A stretch of 45,851 nt of DNA from Archangiaceae bacterium. GTDB taxonomy: Bacteria; Myxococcota; Myxococcia; Myxococcales; Myxococcaceae. Under the pieces are notes generated by a model that worked only from the letters and a program-made list of their open reading frames with translations, made no database searches and was not told the DNA's origin. Below are positions 26,162 through 34,708 of the stretch, one piece after another (positions within the stretch are counted from its first letter, which is position 1; each line of letters begins with the position of its first letter). The stretch lies in contig JAACJQ010000353.1 in assembly GCA_016879935.1 (NCBI GenBank), positions 1-45,851 of the forward strand. Direction: 5' to 3'. The position numbers were made by a program, and so were the translations under genes.

Positions 26162-27477
26162 CACGCCACCAGTCTTCCCGGAACGGGCGTCTCTCCCGTC
26201 ACCACGGCCATTCGCAACATCACCAGGAACCGCGCACCACCACCCGGAGCGCTGGCCGCCCGAATCGACGCGCCGAAGCCGGCCAGGTACTCCCGCGACA
26301 GCGCCAGGCCCAGGCCGGTGCCCTTTCCCGGCCCCTTGGTGGTGAAGAACGGCTCGAACAGCCGCTGCTGAACCTCGTCGGTCATGCCTGGCCCGTTGTC
26401 TTCGATCGAGAGCACCACCCCATCGTCGGTGTGCTCCGTACGCACGGTGATGAACGGCCTCGAGGTGCGGGCCTCCTCGAGCGCCTCCCCCGCGTTGACG
26501 AGCAGGTTCAGCACCACCTGCGAGAGCTTTCGTCGGTTGGCACGAACGAGGGTGCCCCGGTGGATCTCGACGACGGGCTTCATGCCAATGGGGAGTCGCA
26601 CCGAGGCCAACCGCACGGCGCCATCGACGAGGTCGCGCAGGTCGACTGGCTCGATCTCGTCTTTGCCTTCGCGCGCGAAGGCCTTCAGGTCGGCGACGAT
26701 CTGACAGATGCGCTCGATGCCGGCGGTGGTCTCGTCGAGAATCTCGTGCGCTTCGGCCTCGGGGAGCGGCTCGCTCGCGAACAGGTCTCGCCTGAGCACT
26801 CCGACGTTCGCCTTCACGTACGCAAGGGGGTTGTTGATCTCATGGGCGACGCCCGAAGCCAGCCTTCCGACGATGGCGAGCCGCTCGGCGTGGGCCCGCC
26901 GCGTCTCCGACATGCGCAGGGCCTGACTTCGCTGCTGCTCTGCTTCGAGCTCGAGCCGCCGCACGGAGCGCAGCCAGGCCGAGGTGAGCGCGAGCATGGC
27001 GGCCGTGGCGATTTCGCCGAAGATCACGCCCGCCATCTGCAGCACCGAGAGCCCCGACCACGCGAACCACGCCGTCACCGAGATCAACCCGGCGACGAGC
27101 ACCGAGCTCACGATGACGAATTGATCGAAGAAGAGCACACAGAGCACGACCGGCAGGAGCACCAGAGTCGCCTGCTCGGCTGGCCCTGAGCCCTCGAGAA
27201 AGAGCGTGACGGGACCCGAGAGGGTCAGCAGCACGGGAATCACGGCCCAGTGCCCGATCGACTCGCCCTCACGGCGCAGCATGGTTCGTGCGAGCCACGC
27301 GACCAGGGCCGGGCTCGCCATCTGCCACAGCGCCCGCCCGAGCCCGATGTGACCGACCGCCAGCTGCGCGAGGCTCAAGGGAACCGCCACCGCAGCGCCC
27401 ACCAACAGCAACAGCAGGCGTCGCGCGTTGATCAGCGCAGAGGGCGACGGGAGCGAGCGGGAGAAGATCGACACCAC
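26161..27477 (-). CDS. Membrane sensor histidine kinase (first of a tandem pair)
   Basis: The protein has about 438 residues. Several membrane helices (about 20-165) precede a coiled linker (LELEAEQQRSQALRMSE) and the H-box [21 protein letters not shown] ([17 protein letters not shown]), G1 (SIEDNGPGM), F ([11 protein letters not shown]) and G2 ([11 protein letters not shown]) boxes are intact. It shares layout and many motif residues with the downstream kinase, which points to tandem duplication. Start choice is uncertain. GTG 27477 has AGGA five bases upstream and is preferred; TTG 27492 has AGGGG directly against it, which is too close. A cluster of inverted repeats lies just upstream. Confidence 0.85.
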   Translation of the reverse strand: MVSIFSRSLPSPSALINARRLLLLLVGAAVAVPLSLAQLAVGHIGLGRALWQMASPALVAWLARTMLRREGESIGHWAVIPVLLTLSGPVTLFLEGSGPAEQATLVLLPVVLCVLFFDQFVIVSSVLVAGLISVTAWFAWSGLSVLQMAGVIFGEIATAAMLALTSAWLRSVRRLELEAEQQRSQALRMSETRRAHAERLAIVGRLASGVAHEINNPLAYVKANVGVLRRDLFASEPLPEAEAHEILDETTAGIERICQIVADLKAFAREGKDEIEPVDLRDLVDGAVRLASVRLPIGMKPVVEIHRGTLVRANRRKLSQVVLNLLVNAGEALEEARTSRPFITVRTEHTDDGVVLSIEDNGPGMTDEVQQRLFEPFFTTKGPGKGTGLGLALSREYLAGFGASIRAASAPGGGARFLVMLRMAVVTGETPVPGRLVA

Positions 27478-27493
27478 CCGGGTCCTGTGCAAC

Positions 27494-27571
27494 CCCTGAT
27501 CCGCGTGCAGGGGCGCAACTGATCAGGGAATGACCTGAGTCATCGTCGACGATCGGGTCACCAACGACCCG
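27494..27571. promoter_or_regulatory. Cluster of four inverted repeats upstream of the twin kinases
   Basis: Within 78 bp lie CCCTGATC-N19-GATCAGGG (27494-27528), ATGAC-ctga-GTCAT (27530-27543), the perfect ATCGTCGACGAT (27542-27553) and CGGGTC-accaac-GACCCG (27554-27571). The stretch lies between the stop of the DUF3006-like gene and the start of the first kinase. The last could terminate the upstream gene; the others look like operators. No matching known regulator was recognised. Confidence 0.5.
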
Positions 27572-27575
27572 CAGC

Positions 27576-27935
27576 TCAGCCCCGCGAAAGCACCTGAAAC
27601 AGGTCTGTGATTCGGGCTTCGGCGCGAAGGGTGGCGCGAAGATCGACGGTCGCGGCGATGGAGTCACCCTGCCGTTCGAAGCGCACCCACTGATCGACCT
27701 TCAGCTTCGGCAAGAGCGCGCGAGGCACGGCGACAGCCCGCCCGCCGAAGTCGAGCGAGACGTGCGTGGTGGAGACGGCCTCGACCCGCCGAAACGCCGC
27801 CTTCTGCCACCCGAACAGCTCGCTCGAGCTCACACCTGCATCGGCCAGAACCGACGCCAAGCTCTTTGAATCACTTGGCTTCTGTGACGTGGCCGACGTT
27901 CTCGTCACCGGCCGATCTGGTCTCACTGCAGGCAT
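27576..27935 (-). CDS. DUF3006-like small beta-barrel protein
   Basis: The protein has 119 residues from ATG 27935 (a GTG at 27962 would add nine). The C-terminal 70 residues ([40 protein letters not shown], then [20 protein letters not shown]) resemble the DUF3006 pattern of a small beta fold with 'vP..lLP....GD'. The N-terminal half is Ser/Pro-rich and probably flexible. The role is unknown. It lies upstream of the twin kinases on the same strand, separated by the palindrome cluster, and is divergent from proS. Confidence 0.55.
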   Translation of the reverse strand: MPAVRPDRPVTRTSATSQKPSDSKSLASVLADAGVSSSELFGWQKAAFRRVEAVSTTHVSLDFGGRAVAVPRALLPKLKVDQWVRFERQGDSIAATVDLRATLRAEARITDLFQVLSRG

Positions 27936-28092
27936 GCCGACATTGTCGTACCCCGTTCCCACGAAGTTGCGCGGTGCGCCATCAACCGTGCTACGCGCGC
28001 CGCATGTCGGAGGCGTGGAACGAGTCCGTCGGAGCCGAAGCCGATCGCGAAACGCTCCACGACGACGCCGACCTCAACCGACCCGAACGACC

Positions 28093-29571
28093 ATGACCGA
28101 ACAGAATGCCGCCGCGCCCGCCCCGAAGAAGCAGAACGACAACCTGAAGCTGCCGACGCGGGCCGAAGATTTCTCTGGCTGGTACAACGACCTCGTCAAG
28201 CGCGCGAAGCTCGCGGACAACTCCGACGTTCGCGGCTCGATGGTGATCAGGCCGAACGGCTACGCCATCTGGGAGAACATGCAGCGCGTGCTCGACGGAA
28301 TGTTCAAGGACACGGGCCACCAGAACGCCTACTTCCCGGTGCTCATCCCCGAGTCGTACCTGGCGAAAGAGAAGAAGCACGTCGCCGACTTCGCGCCGCA
28401 GGTGGCCGTCGTCACGCACGCCGGTGGCAAGCCGTTGCCCGAGGGCGAGCGCTACGTGATTCGCCCGACGTCGGAGACCATCATCAACCGCAGCTTCACC
28501 AACTGGGTGCAGAGCTATCGGGATCTGCCGATTCTCATCAACCAGTGGGCGAACGTGATGCGCTGGGAGATGCGCCCGCGCCTGTTCCTCCGCACGACCG
28601 AGTTCCTCTGGCAGGAGGGCCACACCTGTCACGCGACCGAGGCCGACGCGACGGAAGAGACGCTCAAGATGCTCGACGTCTACGAGCGCTTCGCCGAGGA
28701 CTACATGGCGATGCCGGTCATCAAGGGCCAGAAGACCGAGAGCGAGAAGTTCCCGGGCGCGGTGAACACGTACTCCATCGAAGCGATGATGCAGGACAAG
28801 AAGGCCCTGCAGGCCGGCACGTCGCACATGCTCGGGCAGAACTTCGCGAAGATGTTCGACACGATGTACCAGTCGAAAGAAGGCAAGAAGGAGTACGTCT
28901 GGCAGACGTCGTGGGGCGTCTCGACGCGGCTCATCGGTGCGTTGATCATGAGCCACTCCGACGACGCGGGCCTCATCGTGCCGCCGAAGCTCGCGCCCAT
29001 GCAGTGCGTGATCGTCATCATCGGCAAGACGCCCGAGGAGCGCACGGTGGTGCGTGAGAAGGCCCACGCCATCGCCGCTGACCTCAAGAAGGCCGGCGTG
29101 CGGGTGCTGGTCGACGACGACGAGACCAAGGGCCCGGGCTTCAAGTACGCCGAGTACGAGCTGCGAGGCGCGTGTCTGCGCGTCGACCTGGGGCCGAAGG
29201 ATCTCGAGAAGAGCCAGGCCATGCTGACCCGCCGCGACACGAAGGCCAAAGAGGCCATCGGCATCGACACCGTGGTCGCCAAGGTGCAGGAGCAGCTCGA
29301 CGCCATGCAGAAGGCGTTGTTCCAGAAGGCGAAGGACTTCCGCACGGCGCACACGTTCGAGGTGAACAGCATCGACGAGCTCAAGGCGAAGGCCGACGAC
29401 GGCTTCCTGCTCGCGCACTGGGACGGCACGCCCGAGACCGAGAAGCGCATCAAGGACGAGTTCGGCCTCACCACGCGCAACCGGCCGTTCGACCTCAAGC
29501 AGGAGCCGGGCAAGTGCATCATCACCGGCAACCCGTCGACGGGCCGCATCGTCTTCGCGAAGGCGTACTGA
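28093..29571 (+). CDS. proS: Prolyl-tRNA synthetase, archaeal/eukaryotic-like form
   Basis: This 492-residue class II synthetase charges tRNA-Pro. Motif 2/3 regions are visible in [20 protein letters not shown], and [15 protein letters not shown] and [20 protein letters not shown] match ProRS. It lacks the long editing insertion of E. coli-type ProRS and ends with an extra C-terminal domain finishing in FAKAY, as in the archaeal/eukaryotic-like type found in some bacteria. The anticodon-binding domain is around 315-410. The ATG at 28093 starts the Ala/Lys-rich tail; the frame is open further upstream without conservation. larC follows after seven bases. Confidence 0.95.
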   Translation: MTEQNAAAPAPKKQNDNLKLPTRAEDFSGWYNDLVKRAKLADNSDVRGSMVIRPNGYAIWENMQRVLDGMFKDTGHQNAYFPVLIPESYLAKEKKHVADFAPQVAVVTHAGGKPLPEGERYVIRPTSETIINRSFTNWVQSYRDLPILINQWANVMRWEMRPRLFLRTTEFLWQEGHTCHATEADATEETLKMLDVYERFAEDYMAMPVIKGQKTESEKFPGAVNTYSIEAMMQDKKALQAGTSHMLGQNFAKMFDTMYQSKEGKKEYVWQTSWGVSTRLIGALIMSHSDDAGLIVPPKLAPMQCVIVIIGKTPEERTVVREKAHAIAADLKKAGVRVLVDDDETKGPGFKYAEYELRGACLRVDLGPKDLEKSQAMLTRRDTKAKEAIGIDTVVAKVQEQLDAMQKALFQKAKDFRTAHTFEVNSIDELKAKADDGFLLAHWDGTPETEKRIKDEFGLTTRNRPFDLKQEPGKCIITGNPSTGRIVFAKAY

Positions 29572-29578
29572 GGCGAAG

Positions 29579-30751
29579 GTGAGCCGGGTCCTCTTCCTCG
29601 AGCCGGTCGGTGGCATCGCGGGCGACATGTTCCTCGCGGCGGCCATCGATCTGGGCGTCGAAGTGAAGACGCTCGAAGAGGGGCTCCGAAGTCTCGGCGT
29701 TCCCGGGTGGAAGTTCGCGCTCTCGCGACAGGAGCGGCACGCCATCACCGGCACGCACCTCGACGTCGTGCAGGACGCGAAAGAGGAGCACCCGCACCGC
29801 AGCTACCGTGACATCGACGCGCTCATCGCGAAGAGCACCCTGCCCGACCGCGCGAAGCAGGTGGCGTTGACCATCTTCAAGAACATCGGAGAGGTCGAAG
29901 CGAAGATTCACGGCACCACGCTCGAGGCGATTCACTTTCACGAAGTGGGTGGCGTCGACTCCATCGTCGACATCTGCGGCGCGGCGCTCGCGCTGCATCT
30001 GCTCGGCTGGCCCGAGGTGTTCACCACGCCGCCGCCGCTCGGCTCGGGCACCATTCGCATCGCGCACGGCACCGTTCCGATTCCCGTGCCGGCGACGATG
30101 GAGCTGCTCAAGGACCGGCCGGTGAAGTTCGAAGGGCGCGGAGAGCTCACGACGCCGACGGGCGCGGCGATTCTGAAGACGTTGGCGACGTTCGCGCAGC
30201 CGCCCGAGCTGATCATCGAGCGCATCGGCTACGGCGTCGGCACGAAGGACTGGCCCGATCGCGCGAACGTCGTGCGAGCCTCCATCGGCCGGCGAACGAG
30301 CGACACGACATCGACGCTCACACTGCTCGAGTGCAATTTGGACGATGCCTCGGGGCAGTTGGTCGGTTCGCTGCTCGAGACGTTGATGAGCCGTGGCGCG
30401 CTCGACGTGTGGGTGACGCCGGTGCTGATGAAGAAGAGCCGGCCCGCGCAGGTGCTGAGCGTGCTGTGTGACGCGTCGAAACGGGCGGTGCTGCTCGACA
30501 CGTTGCTCGTCGAGTCGACGTCGCTCGGCGTGCGTGAGTCGCAGGTCTCCCGCATCGCGCTCGAGCGCCGCTTCGACACCGTGCAGACGCCGTACGGGCC
30601 GGTGCAGGTGAAGGTCGGCCTGCGTGATGGGCGCGTGGTGAACGTGGCTCCGGAGTTCGAAGACTGTCGCGCGCTGGCTGAAGCCGCGAAGGTACCGCTC
30701 AAGGAAGTGCAGCAGCGGGCCATTGCGGCCTGGTACGCCGAAGCGCGCTGA
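29579..30751 (+). CDS. larC: Nickel-pincer cofactor biosynthesis protein LarC
   Basis: This 390-residue protein matches LarC (DUF111), which inserts nickel into the pyridinium-dithiocarboxylate nucleotide cofactor of lactate racemase and related enzymes in a CTP-dependent step. Characteristic blocks are FLEPVGGIAGDMFLAAAIDL, EAIHFHEVGGVDSIVDICGA, RIAHGTVPIPVPATMELL and ECNLDDASGQLVGSLLETLM. In some lactobacilli larC is split by a programmed frameshift; here it is a single frame. It has a GTG start with GAGG overlapping the proS stop. No larA, larB or larE is nearby, so the enzyme served by the cofactor is not evident. Confidence 0.9.
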   Translation: MSRVLFLEPVGGIAGDMFLAAAIDLGVEVKTLEEGLRSLGVPGWKFALSRQERHAITGTHLDVVQDAKEEHPHRSYRDIDALIAKSTLPDRAKQVALTIFKNIGEVEAKIHGTTLEAIHFHEVGGVDSIVDICGAALALHLLGWPEVFTTPPPLGSGTIRIAHGTVPIPVPATMELLKDRPVKFEGRGELTTPTGAAILKTLATFAQPPELIIERIGYGVGTKDWPDRANVVRASIGRRTSDTTSTLTLLECNLDDASGQLVGSLLETLMSRGALDVWVTPVLMKKSRPAQVLSVLCDASKRAVLLDTLLVESTSLGVRESQVSRIALERRFDTVQTPYGPVQVKVGLRDGRVVNVAPEFEDCRALAEAAKVPLKEVQQRAIAAWYAEAR

Positions 30752-30817
30752 CGGCTCATGTCCCACCTGGCAGGGCTCGTGTGTCGAACGAGGCATCCAG
30801 ATGTCGGAGGACAAGCC

Positions 30818-31940
30818 ATGACTCGCCTCGTGGTCGTGTGTGCCGTGGTGCTGGCGTCGTGCCTCTCGGCACCGGGCTCGGACGCCGGAATGGCGGGCGA
30901 TGCGGGCTCGACGATGGCGGGCGGCTCGGCTGGTGGCTCCGCAACTGCTGGCGGTTTCGCGTCATCTGGCGGCGGAGCGGCGTCGACGTGCGGCATGCGG
31001 GCCGCGGGCGGCGCCGACTATCGGCCGGGCACCGAGTTTCTGACCAGCGCGAGCATGCCCGGCGCGTTCGGGGGCTTCGCAGGCGCGGCCAGCCGATGCG
31101 TCATCGCTGCGAGAGGCGCAGGCCTTCCTGCCCGCGCGTGGACGCCGTGGCTCTCTGCCGACACGACCTGGCCGGGTGATGCGTTCTTCACGTCGACTGA
31201 CGACGGACCCGACACGTTCGTCTCGCCAGCCTGCGGAGGCGACGCGTTCTGCGCACGGCGGTCGGACGAACGTGGCGTCGTCGCCTCGGCTTCGACTTGG
31301 AGTGGCTTCACCACGCCATGCGCGGCCGCGCCCAACTGCGCGGGTTGGACGACCGCCAATGCCGCCACGCAGGGAGTGACCGACCGGGGCGCGGTGAGCT
31401 GTGGAGCGGCACCGCCTGCTCTGTCGAACCTTCGGCGGGGCGTGGCCCGTCGTCGCAGCTGACGCTGGTGTTCGGGCTCGCACGCACTTCGTGACGCGGG
31501 AGCAGTTCAGCGGGGCGCTCGGCGGAGTCTCGGGCGCGGACACGCACTGTCAGGACGTCGCGCGAGACGCAGGGCTCACTGGTGACTACCGTGCCTTCCT
31601 CGGAACCTCGGCGGTCGCCGCGCCGTCGCGCTTCACGAGCGGTGGTCGCTGGGGCGCGGTGGGCTCGACGGAGATCACCTTTCTCAACGACGCAACGCTC
31701 TCGACGACCCCCCACAAGCCGCTCTCGGAAGACGAAACAGGAGCGCGCCTTTCGGACGAAGCCCCGATCTGGACGGGCACGGAGCCGTGGGCCATCTCGA
31801 CGGGCAGCGACTGCGCGCAGTGGACGAGCACGAGCGGTCAGGGCACGCACGGGGCCACGGGGCATCTCGACGAGGCGTGGGTGCTGCGCGGAACGCTCGC
31901 GTGCAGCCAGACGGCGCACCTGCTGTGTCTCGAGAACTGA
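30818..31940 (+). pseudogene. Two-domain DUF1554-like lipoprotein broken by a frameshift
   Basis: The first frame (30818-31462) begins with a lipoprotein signal (MTRLVVVCAVVLASC, cysteine 15) and a Gly/Ala/Ser linker. A first domain contains SASMPGAFGGFAGAASRC and ARAWTPWLSADTTWPGDAF. A second frame carries a similar domain (REQFSGALGGVSGADTHCQD, DYRAFLGTS) to 31940. Both recall DUF1554. The first domain should end like the second, which closes LACSQTAHLLCLEN. That is recovered only if the frame changes near 31403-31410: AVSCGA in the first frame joins HRLLCRTFGG in the second when one G is removed. GGAGG precedes the ATG by seven bases. The shift may be real decay or an assembly error. Confidence 0.75.
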
Positions 31941-33209
31941 TCAGACCGACAGCAGCAGCGCGGCGCCTTCGACCGTCGTGAGCTGCTGTTCGGCCAGGTA
32001 GGCCTCACACAGCTCCATGAACGCGGGCACGTGCTCGACGTTCTTCGCGATGATTTGAAACGAGTCGACGGCCAGCTCGTCGAGCGCCGCTGTGTCCTTC
32101 GCGTCGGTGACGCCCGGGTGCACGAAGAGCGCGAAGCGCGACAAGGCGAGGCGAACGATGAGCCGGCGCAACGAGCCGGCGAGCGTGGGTTGCTGCGTGT
32201 ACCAGTCCTTCACGAACGAGTTCACCGCGGCCCGTTGCAGGTACCCATCGAGCACGACGCCGAAGCGCGTGTGCACCGACTGACTCCCGGCCTGAACCAG
32301 CGCCGTCACGTCCTTCGCGACGCCCGCGTTACCCTGGAAGTACGCACCGATGTTCGCGCGCTCGAGCGCCGGGTCGGTCAGCAGCAGCGGCCGGAAGAGC
32401 GCGTTGAACCGCTTGTTGTCGCAGCCGCTGAGCCTCGCCAGCAGCATCTCGTGCAGGGCCTTCACGGCGCGCGCGCTCGGCCTCCGCTCTGGGAGCGACT
32501 CGACGACCGACAGCCGACTCCCGATCGCGTCGACGGCCTGGCCGAACGCTGCCGAATCGAAGGTCGTGGTGCCGCGATGAAAGTGGGGCTCCACCCGCAG
32601 CGCGAAGTCGAGCAACAGCAGCAGCTTCGTCGTCGTCGACACGCCTCGAAGATCCATCACGTCGAGGCAGATCTGCCGAACGTCGTCGAGCAGCGCGACG
32701 TACGGGTCGGCCGAGGCCGTGTCGTGCGTACGAACGACGATTTCCCGCGCCACCATCAACGGCTCGTACGGCACGGAGTCGACCGCGTTCTCCGTCGTCA
32801 GGCACAGGCGCGCGGCTTCGGGGCACGCGAGCGTTGCCGAGAGCTCGTACCGGCCGTTCACCTCGGCGATGACGCGGGGAAACAACGAGCACGGGTCGGC
32901 CAGCGTCTCTTCCCCCGCGTGCCGATGAATCGCGCAGAGCCAGTCGCCATCGAGGTACGGGCACGAGGGACCGTGCGGCTCGATGTGGGCGTAGCGCTTC
33001 GCCGTGCGCGTCGCCTCCGGCTCGAGCTCGAGGTGCTTCTCGAACAACACCTGGAGCCCGGGGATCTTCGCGCTGCGCTCCGCCAGCTTGCGGTGGTTCG
33101 CCTCCGTGAGTTCGACGCGAAGGCCAGTGCAGCAGTTCTCACGGCAGCTGCCGGCGATGCAGCGAAACCCGAGCATGTACCGCAGCGTGAGACGGTCGGG
33201 AGAAGACAT
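31941..33209 (-). CDS. FliB-family (flagellin lysine-N-methylase-like) Fe-S protein
   Basis: This 422-residue protein has the FliB cysteine pattern. An N-terminal cluster (FRCIAGSCRENCCTGLRVEL) is followed by GPSCPYLDGDWLCAIHRHAG, ADPCSLFPRV and LACPEAARLC. This resembles the YkgJ-like metal-binding core with a long helical C-terminal domain. FliB methylates flagellin lysines in Salmonella; in organisms without flagella the substrate is unknown, and no flagellar genes are present here. The ATG at 33209 was chosen because the family starts shortly before the first cysteine. Its stop abuts that of the DUF1554-like gene in a shared TGATCA. Confidence 0.75.
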   Translation of the reverse strand: MSSPDRLTLRYMLGFRCIAGSCRENCCTGLRVELTEANHRKLAERSAKIPGLQVLFEKHLELEPEATRTAKRYAHIEPHGPSCPYLDGDWLCAIHRHAGEETLADPCSLFPRVIAEVNGRYELSATLACPEAARLCLTTENAVDSVPYEPLMVAREIVVRTHDTASADPYVALLDDVRQICLDVMDLRGVSTTTKLLLLLDFALRVEPHFHRGTTTFDSAAFGQAVDAIGSRLSVVESLPERRPSARAVKALHEMLLARLSGCDNKRFNALFRPLLLTDPALERANIGAYFQGNAGVAKDVTALVQAGSQSVHTRFGVVLDGYLQRAAVNSFVKDWYTQQPTLAGSLRRLIVRLALSRFALFVHPGVTDAKDTAALDELAVDSFQIIAKNVEHVPAFMELCEAYLAEQQLTTVEGAALLLSV

Positions 33210-33303
33210 GAGCCGCCGACAGTACCGCGAACTGACGCGCTGTCTTCGACTCAGCGACGCACAGGGCACCACGCCCCCGCGCCGCTCGACCGGAGCACAG
33301 CCA

Positions 33304-33355
33304 GAGGACGTGTCGCCCGCGCCGCACGCGCGAGCCCCGGCCCCCTCACGTCCTC
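33304..33355. other. Long-loop inverted repeat between two minus-strand genes
   Basis: GAGGACGTG (33304-33312) pairs with CACGTCCTC (33347-33355) across a 34-base GC-rich loop. It lies in the 156-bp gap between the FliB-like start and the lipoprotein stop at 33366. It could be a 3' end for the lipoprotein transcript or a regulator site for the FliB-like gene; nothing decides between them. Confidence 0.35.
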
Positions 33356-33365
33356 CGGCTGCGCG

Positions 33366-34346
33366 TCACGGCCGTGCCTGGCAGGTCGTCTGACTTCGCG
33401 AACACCCCGGCGCGCTCGCGCTCACGAAGAACGTCGTCACGCGTGGCCAGCCCTGCGTAGCGTTGGGGTTGCTCAGGAGCGCGGCACCGACCTCCGCGAT
33501 GGCAGTCACCTCCCACGTACAGCCATCGGCTTCGACGCTCGCCGCGGCGTGACAGAAGTGACCTTCGCACACGAGGCGCTTGCCGCCCGCGTCGAGAGCG
33601 CCGCGCTCGAAGTGGGCATCGCCCTTCACGAAGGCCGACCAGATGCCCTCGGGACAGGGCGCGGGGTAGCTCGCAAACGTCGACTCCTCGGCCCGCGGCG
33701 CCACGACCTGGCTGGTGCCGTAGTACTGCGCCTGCTCCTCCTGCTCGTTCGAGGTGGAGTTGCCCGGGCAGTAGAACGCACGTCGGGTCGAGGGCTCGCT
33801 GCACGACGCAAAGACGGTGAACGAGCCCTTTGCCTTCACGTCGTTCAGCTTGCCGTTCACCACGCGGGTGCCGACGAGGTGAATGTCGAACGCGCCGTCG
33901 ACCTGCACCGGGTCTTGCGCGTCGCCCGTGAGCCTCACGCGCGTCACCTCGAGGTTCGCCTTCTCGTCCGACGTCATGCCCGTCACCAGAATCGTGCCGT
34001 GCACCGGGCCGACGAGAGGAATCTTGTAGAGCTGGTCGAGCGCGACGGCGACGGGCACGCGCTTCGCGGGATCCATCGAGGGCTCTTCTTCGGTGAGGCG
34101 CTGCGTCGTGTAGTCGGCGCTGTCGTAGAGCTGCTCCGTGGGCTTGAACGTCGTCTTCTCGTCTGACGCCATGTAGATGCCGCCGAGCGGGTAGTGCTTG
34201 AGCGACTGTCGGCCCCCCGTGAGGGCGATGGTGCGCATGCCCGTGCTGCTCTCGCCGTTGAGCGTGTAGTCCCACGAGACGGTGTAGGTGCCTTCGCGCG
34301 GCGCACAGGCCGTGACGAGGAGGAGCAGCAGCATCGAGCGCTTCAT
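33366..34346 (-). CDS. Secreted lipoprotein of unknown function
   Basis: The protein has 326 residues with a lipoprotein signal (MKRSMLLLLLVTAC, cysteine 14). The mature part contains many cysteines (FASCSEP, FYCPGN, APCPEG, LVCEGHFCH, DGCTWE, PGCSRS, TTCQARP), which suggests a disulfide-rich exported protein, and beta-rich segments such as GTYTVSWDYTLNGESSTGMR. I recognise no family. AGGAGA lies seven bases before the ATG. It overlaps the upstream small lipoprotein gene by four bases (ATGA), so the two are probably made and function together. Confidence 0.7.
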   Translation of the reverse strand: MKRSMLLLLLVTACAPREGTYTVSWDYTLNGESSTGMRTIALTGGRQSLKHYPLGGIYMASDEKTTFKPTEQLYDSADYTTQRLTEEEPSMDPAKRVPVAVALDQLYKIPLVGPVHGTILVTGMTSDEKANLEVTRVRLTGDAQDPVQVDGAFDIHLVGTRVVNGKLNDVKAKGSFTVFASCSEPSTRRAFYCPGNSTSNEQEEQAQYYGTSQVVAPRAEESTFASYPAPCPEGIWSAFVKGDAHFERGALDAGGKRLVCEGHFCHAAASVEADGCTWEVTAIAEVGAALLSNPNATQGWPRVTTFFVSASAPGCSRSQTTCQARP

Positions 34347-34672
34347 CGGGGTTCTCCTGGTGGCGTCGGCCCGCCCTGGCAGACCGGCGCGAGGCACTTC
34401 GAGGTGTCGAGGCGGCCGGGCAGAACGGCGGTCGCGCCAGACATCGGGTCGACACCGCAGGCGTTGACGTGCGCCGCCAGCTGGCACCGCAGCCACGTCT
34501 CCATCGCCTTCGAGTCGCACGTCTTCCCGCGAAACGGTCTGCAGTCGATGACGAGGCCCTTCGTCAGGCCGCACGTGTACGCCGTGCGTTGGGTCTCGCA
34601 CTGGTCGAAGGCCGGGTCGGCTCCACAGCTCGCAAGCCACACGCTCGTTGCCACCGCCAGCGACAGTCGCAT
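34343..34672 (-). CDS. Small cysteine-rich lipoprotein
   Basis: The 109-residue precursor has a lipobox ending WLASC (cysteine 16). The mature part has seven further cysteines (QCETQRTAYTC, DCRPFRGKTC, RCQLAAHVNAC, KCLAPVC), suggesting several disulfides. I recognise no family. It overlaps the larger lipoprotein gene downstream by four bases (ATGA) and starts 36 bases after the histidine kinase stop on the same strand, so it may share that transcript. Confidence 0.65.
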   Translation of the reverse strand: MRLSLAVATSVWLASCGADPAFDQCETQRTAYTCGLTKGLVIDCRPFRGKTCDSKAMETWLRCQLAAHVNACGVDPMSGATAVLPGRLDTSKCLAPVCQGGPTPPGEPR

Positions 34673-34708
34673 TCGGCCGGCGATTGAGCCGCGACGAGCC
34701 GGGCGGCG

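Noticed and set aside
27991-29754. 587-residue minus-strand open frame opposite proS
   Set aside because: It is antisense to a clear synthetase, has no recognisable domain, and arises from high GC at third positions.
32031-34166. 711-residue plus-strand open frame
   Set aside because: It lies opposite the FliB-like and lipoprotein genes, is Arg/His/Val-rich and has no motif; a shadow.
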